DNA from: Manihot esculenta
Taxonomy: Eukaryota > Streptophyta > Magnoliopsida > Malpighiales > Euphorbiaceae
Length of the DNA: 64,000 bases
Assembly (NCBI RefSeq): GCF_001659605.2
Contig: NC_035162.2
Coordinates: 27,953,526 to 28,017,525 of the forward strand
Reading direction: 5' to 3'
Numbering within the stretch: position 1 is the stretch's first letter; the number at the start of each line of letters is the position of its first letter. Below, in pieces: positions 56,616 through 64,000 of this stretch. Both the position numbers and the translations under genes were made by a program. The notes under the pieces were generated by a model that did no database searches, was not told the origin of the DNA, and saw nothing but the letters and a program-made list of their open reading frames with translations.

Positions 56616-58679
56616 TGTAACAACCCAGAAACCAGACTGCAACCGGCGCTAGGGTTCAGATCGACTTAAGGTCACCGGAACCCATAGCAAGCCTACTGTA
56701 CATCTTGTTACACCTGATAAAATCTCATACATGATCACAAGATATAACAAAAAATATCTAAACATCCCATGAACTAAGGCTCGACCTGTGCATGCATCAA
56801 AGCTGAAAACATAAATCCATGCTAGAGCCCTCATCAAATGCTCCAGTATGGTAAAAATCACATGCTTCGAGCTTAATTCAAACATAACTCATAATTAAAA
56901 CTTTTACACAAAAATCATGTAAACTGGGATTACAAGGACAAAACTAGGGCAAAGCACATTTCTAAAACCATAGAATAATACATATCCACATCTATACTAT
57001 TACATTTGATTATACCAGCAACTATGCCGACTTCTTCAAGCTATCTTTGACCCTACAAACCTTGGGTTAGGGGAAATGGATAAGCTACAAGAGTCTAATG
57101 AGCAGAACATACAAAAAAAATAGTTTAATAAACACATGCTCGTATGAAATGCATCACAACACAAACAATTCACATCAAGATGGATTTGTCACTAGTAACC
57201 CTCTACAAATTCCAATACTGCCCGGCCCACGACGGGTGCTCCTCAGGACTTCCTCTTAAACATGTCATAACATATCCATAATGCTAGGGGCATAGAATGG
57301 GTAGTCCTGGTCTTTCCATATCCGTCATAACATATCATACTTAAGGGCTAGTGGGTCATCCAACATCCATCCACATCAACAGTAAATTATGCAATGCATC
57401 ATATTCGTGAATTCTAATGCAAAATAACCTAATACATATACATGGCATTCGTGATGCATGAGCATGCTTAAAAGGTTTAATTTTTTAAAACAATGATTCA
57501 ATTTAGTTCTACTCACTTTTGGTTGACGCTCGCCTAAAACTGACGTAGTTATCTCACTGCAGGCCTCTACGGTCTCCCAGGTCCAATCCTACTTAAGTGA
57601 AGGACCAAACATAACTATTACAAGACTCTAAACAACTCTCCAATACACCCTAAAACATACCAAAACATGCATATAAAACAAGCAAGAAAAAGGCTGGGCA
57701 AGGGACTTTCGGCGGTAAGTTCGGCAGCCGAAGGTACCTCACAGATCCGAAAGTCAGAGACTTTTGGGGGCAGGTTTGGTGGCCTAAACTCAACATAGAT
57801 CTGAAGGTTGGAACCTTCGGAGGTGGGTTAGGCGGCCAAAAGGCTGCCTCTACAAGCAGGTTCAGCGGCCGAACCTGGGTTCTCCAGCAAGGCAGAACCT
57901 GATTCTACCCTATGCACACAGCCACCAAACACTCTGATCCTCACACCCAATAACCCATAAACATCGATACTCATTCAACATGCATAAGGGACATAAAAAC
58001 TAGTCTAATCCCCAACAAGCAACAACAAAAACAACACAAGAGAAAACATTCATTATCAACCTAACTCAAACCCTAAAGCTTTATATTTAACCATTTCATG
58101 CATTAACAACCCTTAACCCCTTCTTAAAACTTATTTAAAACATAGGAAAAGAAAATATCTAAACTTACCTCTTGGAGATCTAAAGGTGACAGCAACCCCA
58201 ACTTGGAGATGAGGTAAAACGGTCTCTGGAGGTCTCCAAGGTTTAAAACTTTAGATTTGAACTCAAATCTTCAAAAACAAGAAAAAACTCATGAATTTTC
58301 TAAGAGATTTGAAGGAAAAACAACAGGAGAAAACAAGGGAGGGCTAGGACTCACCTCTGCCCGAAAATGGAGAGAAAGCTCTCACATTTTCTGGCTGAAG
58401 GCCTCTTATAGGTGGCTAGATAAACCACCTTCGGCGGCCGAACAGGAAGGTCCCGCTGCGGCATGGAGGAACTACCTTCGGCGGCCGAACCTGGGGTTTT
58501 CCTTCAAAACTCTTCTCTTTCTTTTTAACACAAAACTCTAAAAGAAAAATTTTCAAATTCATTTTATGAAAACCTTATTTTACCCTTCTAAGGAGATTCC
58601 AACTTCGAGATTCCGAATTCCAACGGGGATTCCATCGGAGTATTGGAATTTCGATGCTGAAATTTAGCCGGGTATTATA
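56616..58679 (-). mobile_element. 3' LTR of a decayed reverse chromovirus
   Basis: Plus-strand reading starts TGTAACAACCC and ends GGTATTATA (final CA mutated). It is followed at once by the complement of a polypurine tract (CTTTCCCCCTTA), showing it is the 3' LTR of the minus-strand pol to its right. Palindromes are partly decayed; the TATA position (58403-58410) reads TATAAGAG on the minus strand. Left flank AGCTC; the partner duplication would lie beyond lost sequence. Confidence 0.9.
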
Positions 58680-58714
58680 TTCTTTCCCCCTTAAGAACAT
58701 TCGTCCCTGAATGT
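58680..58714 (-). other. Polypurine tract and hairpin of the decayed reverse element
   Basis: On the minus strand, GAACATTCAGGGACGAATGTTC (one mismatch in the stem) then TAAGGGGGAAAGA next to the LTR. Confidence 0.8.
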
Positions 58715-58776
58715 TCAACAAGCAAACAAGCAAACATAAACATCAAGAAAACACATGAAAATATATAACACTTACT

Positions 58777-59951
58777 TTAAAAGAGATAGGGGTACTGCTT
58801 AAGCATGGACTCCCGGGTCTCCCAGGTGCACTCTTCCATGTTGTGTGATTCCAAAGAACTTTCACCATCGCGATTTCCTTGTTTCTCAGCTTTCTGATTT
58901 TTGTGTCTATGATCTGCACTGGCTGCTCAACATTAGTGAGATCTTCTAGGATCTCTACATCAGGTTCATTAAGAACCTTGCCTGGATCTGACACGAATTT
59001 CCACAATATGGAAACATGGAAAACCGGATGGATCATCTCCATAGAAGCAGGTAAATCTAACTTGTAAGATACATTCCCAATCCTTTGCAGGATTTCAAAG
59101 GGCCCGATGTACCTTGGAGCTAGTTTACCTTTCTTTCCAAAACGAATCATCCCCTTCATAGGAGACACCTTAAGCAACACTATATCTCCCACCTGGAAAA
59201 CATCTTTCTGCAGATGTCTACATAGCTCTTTTGTCTGCTCACCGCCATTCTGATCCTCTCTCTAATGATAGGCACTACCCTGCTGGTGATCTCTACTAGT
59301 TCTAGCCCTGCTAAAGCCCTTTCTCCTACTTCTTCCCAGCAGACAGGTGACCTGCACTTCCTCCCATATAAAGCTTCATAAGGAGTCATCCCAATGCTAG
59401 TATGGTAACTGTTATTGTAGGCAAACTCCATCAATGGTAGATGTTGCTTCCAAGAGCCACCAAAGTCTAGCACACACATCCTTAACATGTCTTCTATAGT
59501 TTGGATGGTCCTCTCCGACTGTCCGTCCGTCTATGGATGGAAGGCAGTGTTAAATTCTAGCCTTGTGCCCATAGCATTTTGCAGACTCTGCCAAAACCTA
59601 GAGGTAAACTAGAGTCCCCTGTCTGACACTATCGAAACTGGGGCTCCATGCAGCCTGATAATCTCTTCCACATATACCTACGCCAACTTGTCCACAGAGT
59701 AACCACTCCTGACAGGAATAAAGTGAGCAAATTTGGTCAATATGTCCACTATTACCAATATAGAGTCTAGTCTGTTGGATGTTGTTGGTAATCCCACCAC
59801 GAAATCCATTGTCACTTGTTCCCATTTCCATTCTGGAATCGGTAGTGGGTTGAGCATCCCAGCCGGCTTCTGATGTTCTAGCTTCACCCTCTAATATATC
59901 TCGCAAGCGGACATAAACTGAGCCACTTACCTCTTCATAGTTGGCCACCAA
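58777..59951 (-). pseudogene. pol remnant: integrase and chromodomain-like tail
   Basis: Minus strand from 59951: [44 protein letters not shown] (normally [10 protein letters not shown]), then a stop in the HPQTDGQ motif near 59532 where Q would be, [11 protein letters not shown] (59488), [18 protein letters not shown], and [15 protein letters not shown]...[10 protein letters not shown] (59192-59080), [10 protein letters not shown] frameshift at KVLWNH changes the tail; in the ancestral frame the stop would be at 58777-58779. RT and RNase H are missing because the sequence is cut at 59952. Closely related to the young element but decayed. Confidence 0.88.
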
Positions 59952-60258
59952 TGTAACAGCCCGGCCTTCCTCTGGGTCCGGCACTGTTACCGCTCACGGC
60001 CCAGGGCTATCCCTCGCCTGGCCTCTTGCCACCTCGGGCTTTCCACTGGCGTCGTGAGCAGCTCTTAACATCCCTTCACCCTCACGGGTTCCAGGCAGGA
60101 TTTGTCCCCTTGGGTTCTCGTCAAACGCATCCTTCCCCAAGTGGATTTGGCCCAAATTTCCCTTAGGAAATTAGGTCGCCTCCCCCACTGCTCGAACCCT
60201 TGACCTCCCACTTTAAGGGAATAGTCTGGTGAGAGTGAGTACCAATTGTTCCATTCTC
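59952..60258. mobile_element. GC-rich short repeat, SINE- or TRIM-like, class uncertain
   Basis: A 307-bp block unlike its surroundings, bounded on both sides by TGTAACA words. On the complementary strand its start has TTGGTACTCACTC and, some 40 bp later, GGTCAAGGGTTCGAGC, which resembles a tRNA-type box B; box A is doubtful. Left flank ACCAA recurs at 60241-60245 inside the block. The integrase it interrupts does not resume on its right. No protein is encoded; the frames are incidental. I think I have seen this sequence type as a dispersed plant repeat, but cannot name it. Confidence 0.45.
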
Positions 60259-60286
60259 TGTAACAACCCGAAAACCGATACCCCTC
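60259..60286 (-). mobile_element. 28-bp stub of an LTR end
   Basis: TGTAACAACCCGAAAACCGA is the reverse LTR terminus of this family, broken off at once by the next LTR. Confidence 0.6.
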
Positions 60287-62532
60287 TGTAACGGCCCGAA
60301 CCGCCACCGGCGCTAGGATCCAGATCGGCTTAAGGCCGCCGGGACCCGTAGCAAGCCAAACATACATACTATTACCTGGTCAAATCCCATACATGATTAA
60401 AACTTAACCATAAAAACATGAAAACTGAACATCTGATGAACCCAAACCTGACCTGTGCATGTATCCTGACATGAAACATACATCATAAAATCATAAAACC
60501 TCCACTGGAGTCCTCATCATATACTCCAATGGGGTAACATTACATGCCTCAAGTTTGGTTCTCAACTCAACATATAACATAGACATAACCATGCATTAAC
60601 AGGGACTAACCAGTCTATAGGGCCAAGCACACTTTAATCCATAAACATAAACTATTACATAAAACACACGTCTCCTAATCTTTACCCTGCTGACTTCTGA
60701 GCTCTGACTTAGACCTGCAACACTGGGGTTAGGGGAGAGGGGTGAGCTAAAAAGCCCAGTGAGTAGAAACAGAGAAAACAGTTCATTAATTACATGCTTT
60801 CATGAAATGCGTCATAACACAAGTAAATCACATAACTTTCTCTGGTCCGTCTCGGGGTTCATGCAGATAACTATTCCCCACGGAGTGTTTTCTGAGAGTA
60901 CTCTTGAATTGCTAGCATCTTTACTCTCAAGGATCAGACATGACCTCAAAAATCCCTCTGTCGGTGCCCGGCTCCCCCAAAGGAGCTCACACAGGACTTT
61001 CACATACATGACAGGGTGCCTAGTCCACAGAGAGCTCACAAGGACTTTCCTATATGTACTTGTCCGGCTCTCAAAAGACTCACCCAAGACTCAATGACAG
61101 ATATGGGCTATTGAAGTCGCCTTGGTCCGAACCTCCTGAATCAGCATCAAATAATGCAATGCATCACATTCGTGAAACTAGTGCAATCATCCTACTACAT
61201 ATAATCATGATGCATGAACATGCTTTAGGCATTAGATTTTGTGCATAAAAGATTAAGTTTAGTTCTACTCACTTCCTGGCAGACGCCGACTGACTCTGCA
61301 CCTGCTAACACTGATGGCCTCCTCGATCCCTCGGGTCCGATCCTACACAGGTGGACTCGAATGAGGTGCCAAACACATTCTAACAACTCATAAACAACTC
61401 CCCAAAAACCCCTCTAAACATCACTTAAACATGCATGGAAAACACCCAAGAAACGGCTGGACAGGGCACTTTCGGCGGCACCTTCGGCGGCCGAAAGTCC
61501 CTTCCAGAGACGAAACTCGGGTAGGTTCGGCGGCAGGTTCGGCGGCCGAAACCCTGGAACAGAAACGAAAGTCCCTCCTTCGGGGGCACGTTCGGCAGCC
61601 TAAAGACTGCCTCCCATGCAGGTTCGGCGGCCGAAACTCCTTTCGGCGGCCGAACCTGGTCCCCTCTGGACGACAGGTCCGATTCTGCCTAGCCAAAAAC
61701 CAAACTCAAAACACCCAAATCCTTACATACTCTCTCCCAATCATGCATACTCACTCCCACAAGCATAAAGGAGCATAAACTAACATAAACTCCTTAACAC
61801 AAATATCACATAACATACATTGGGTATAAAACCCACATAAACCTAAACATGCCATTCTACCCATTCAAAACTCCAATAAACTTACTTAAAACTCATTAAA
61901 ACATAAAAGGAAGCATAGATCTACACTTACCTCTTGGAGATCGAGGGTGGTGTGACCTCCTAACTCGGAGGTGTGGAGAATCCAAGCTCCAAAAGCTCCA
62001 AGCTCCCAAAACTCCTTTTAAGCTTTAAATCTTCAAACACAAGGGTAGAAATCATGAAAAACTTGAGAGATGGGTAGAGAAAACACGAAAACGACCAAAG
62101 GAAGGCATAAACTCACCTGAGCTCGAGAATGGGGAGAAAACTCACCCATTTCCGATCTGAGGGCCCTTTATAGGTGGCCTGGTCGAAGACCTTCGGCAGC
62201 CTAACGTGCCCCCTAAACTCATGCATGTTCGGCGGCCGAACTTGGCTTTCGGCGGCCGAACCTTGGCTCGTTCAAACAAGACTTTCGGAGGCCAAAGGCG
62301 CTCCCGAAGCCTTCCCATGTTCGGCGGCCGAACTTCACTTTCGGCGGCCGAACCTGGCAATTGCCTCCTTGGTCTTTTTCCTTTCAAAATCTAAATTCTT
62401 TTTCAAATAAAACCATTGAAATCATTATAAAAACATTTAGAAAATACATTTTACCCCTTCTAGAGAGATCCAACACCCTAGATTCCGCCGGAGGGCAGGA
62501 ATCCCGATGCCGGATTCTAGCCGGGTATTACA
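60287..62532 (-). mobile_element. 3' LTR of a reverse gypsy element, 2246 bp
   Basis: Starts TGTAACGGCCC and ends GGGTATTACA. It holds palindrome zones (61470-61660 and 62225-62360), many intact as TTCGGCGGCCGAA, a TATA complement at 62166-62172, and the phrase with CACAGGTGGACTCGAATGAG. The tandem-array position (60840-61100) has a looser set of GAGCTCACA...GGACTTTC repeats. Followed at once by a polypurine tract complement. Confidence 0.92.
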
Positions 62533-62570
62533 TTCTTCCCCCCTTACAAAAACATTCGTCCTCGAATGTT
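62533..62570 (-). other. Polypurine tract and hairpin of the right-edge element
   Basis: Plus-strand TTCTTCCCCCCTTA abuts the LTR, then ACATTCGTCCTCGAATGT, an 8-bp stem; third occurrence of this arrangement. Confidence 0.82.
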
Positions 62571-62887
62571 AAAACAACAAACACAAGCATGCAAGCAAGC
62601 AAGCGAACCCTAAAGCTTCTCTCCAAAGAGAGACACCAAACGCTGGAGTAAGAACTCCCAGGTTCCTAAACTCCACGAGCTTCTGCTGCGCTACTATGAT
62701 CCTTCTCTATCTTCCTCCTTCTCTGCTCTTTCTCTTCTCTTCTCATCTTTACTAACTGGCTTCTTCTCACTACTAACCCAAAACTAACTCTAACTCACAG
62801 GTAGTACCCGAATTTCCGATCTACCTGGGAAAACAAACAGCTCCTACTAGCTGTCCCAATAGATCATCCATCCTACATGGGAATACC
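62571..62887 (-). other. Residual internal sequence, no domain recognised
   Basis: Between the hairpin and the RT remnant. The expected integrase, RNase H and most of RT are missing, so a large internal deletion joins the 3' end to RT here. A short minus-strand frame near 62690-62600 (VEFRNLGVLTPAF) could be the pol C-terminus. A CT-rich stretch occupies 62700-62760. Confidence 0.5.
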
Positions 62888-63638
62888 TGCCCTTGGTAGT
62901 GACCTTGTTTAACCGCTTACAGTCGTTACAAAGTCTCAAGGATTCATCCTTCGTTTCCCACAACCATTCTAGAGCAATCCAGAGTGAGGTACTAGGTCGG
63001 ACAAAACCCCTTGTCTACCAAGTCTCGCCTCTACTCTACTGCTACCTCTCTCTATGCAGGCGCCATCCTATAAGGAAGGGTAGAAATGGTTCTGCGTCCA
63101 GACACCACTCCTATACCAAACTCTAACTCCCTGACAGATGGTAAACCTGACAACTCGCCTGGGAAGACATCTAAGAATTCTCTCTAACAACTGGCACTGA
63201 GGCTGGTTCCCCGACCTGACTGCTGAACTCTCAAACAAGAGCTAGAACCCTCTGACAACCCCTCCTACGCACCCTACGAACCTTACAGGCTGACATCAAA
63301 CCTCTAGGCATCCCTACTGTGTCCCCTCAGAAGAAAAACTTTGACCCGTCCTGTCCTCTGAACCTGACTACCTTGTTTCTGCAGACCAAGATAGCACCAC
63401 GAGTAGAAAAACCAAATCCATCCCTCGATTGACGTCCAGACAATCAAGTCTAGGACCTCAAAGTCGAGTGGAAGGCATCTACTCCCAACTGACACAGAAC
63501 TGGACCGGCAGACTGACTCTGCCACAGATGGATCACACTTGAGTCCACTGACCCAAAGAGAACACTCTAGCCTAGAAGCTATCACTCAACCTCTCGACGG
63601 CTCCTAGAGCAACTAAAGAAAGAGAAACTCACTAGGGT
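62888..63638 (-). pseudogene. pol remnant: protease tail to start of RT
   Basis: Minus-strand pieces: SLWVSGLKCDPSVAESVC (protease region, 63560-63500), the linker with RRGCQ and LPVVRE-like words (63260-63190), and a decayed RT entry with RPSTS, SLRLCND and RLNKVTT (63010-62890). Stops and shifts are frequent. Collinear with 48250-48950 of the complete element. The codon matching that element's amber stop reads AAG here. Confidence 0.78.
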
Positions 63639-64000
63639 TCACAAAACATACACATCAGAACATTCAAAAGTGAGCATACCTGGCACCACCGTGTTCGATG
63701 TGTCTGCCTCCTGCTGAGCTTGGGTGAAGATTCGAGCTGGAGCTGACGGACCTTCTCCACGGGAACCTGAAGAATGAGGGACTGACCCTCTTCCTCTGCC
63801 TCGACCACTAACCTGAACTATGGCTGGAGCTACTGGCTGAGCTGATCTACCTGAAACTGCTTGCTGGGACAGAGCCAGCCTGGGCGCAGTGGGACACTCA
63901 CGTGCTATGTGTCCTTCCTGTCCACACCTAAAACAAGCTGTCGTTCCAACCCGACAGGCTCCTTTGTGCGGCCTTCCGCACCTCAAGCACCTTGAACTAC
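63639..64000 (-). pseudogene. gag zinc-knuckle to protease fusion frame (partial, runs off the window)
   Basis: Open on the minus strand from the window edge: CLRCGRPHKGACRVGTTAC, CFRCGQEGHIARECP, then VSGRGRGRG, APARIFTQAQQEA and ECSDVYVL, ending in a stop at 63639 just before the protease active site. The gag knuckle and protease linker share one frame without a shift, unlike in the complete element at 48.0 kb. The rest of gag and the 5' LTR would lie beyond 64000. Confidence 0.85.

Noticed and set aside
60759..61097. 112-codon frame at the tandem-array position of the right-hand LTR
   Set aside because: Lies wholly inside the reverse LTR with overlapping frames on both strands and shows no family similarity.

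Overview
This is plant nuclear DNA, very probably from a eudicot. The evidence is wholesale occupation by plant-type LTR retrotransposons (Ty3/gypsy chromovirus with a chromodomain-like tail, initiator-Met primer sites), a CACTA (En/Spm) transposon with plant-type TNP2 and Ptta-like genes, and hAT and Mutator-like small elements. The GC-punctuated LTRs (palindromes of the form TTCGGCNGCCGAA) and the PRCP-like fragment would fit a Malpighiales/Euphorbiaceae genome such as cassava or rubber tree, but that is a guess. I find no intact host gene, no rRNA or tRNA gene and no CRISPR. The window is a nested transposon graveyard in an AT-rich background.

Left part (1-9.5 kb): the end of a Tat/Athila-like gypsy element on the minus strand, two LTR fragments in opposite orientation (1.2-3.9 kb), a 476-bp hAT-type MITE with an exact 8-bp target duplication (6.2-6.7 kb), a long-TIR Mutator/MITE-like repeat (7.0-8.1 kb), and featureless AT-rich DNA.

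9.5-27.8 kb: an old minus-strand gypsy element (integrase 9.5 kb, RNase H 12.3 kb, RT/PR/gag 22-25 kb, PBS 25.15 kb, LTR up to about 27.8 kb). A solo LTR (9963-12082, TSD TTAGT) sits in its integrase and a 9.4-kb CACTA element (12628-22010) in its RNase H. The CACTA element carries two decayed transposase genes and, antisense, a multi-exon fragment resembling a lysosomal Pro-X carboxypeptidase (peptidase S28).

27.8-38.6 kb: two copies of an AT-rich long-TIR family, a second hAT-type element (30807-31988, TSD CATATAAT) with a GC-rich gene-like core and a splice donor, and a short LTR element (32410-38088, TSD AATAT) that encodes only a gag-like protein and carries a roughly 70-bp tandem array. 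Its gag is split by a solo LTR (33642-35940, TSD AATGA).

40.8-64 kb: a second old gypsy element on the plus strand (LTR about 40.8-43.3 kb, gag 43.5 kb and 55.96 kb) is split by a reverse solo LTR (TSD ACCAC), itself split by a young complete Tekay-like chromovirus (43970-53956) with two 2.3-kb LTRs, PBS, gag, pol, hairpin and PPT. That element has a frameshift and an amber codon that a related copy at the right edge lacks. To the right follow a chimeric copia-gag fragment, a reverse LTR plus decayed pol, a short GC-rich repeat of uncertain class, and another reverse LTR element with an internal deletion, running off the window.
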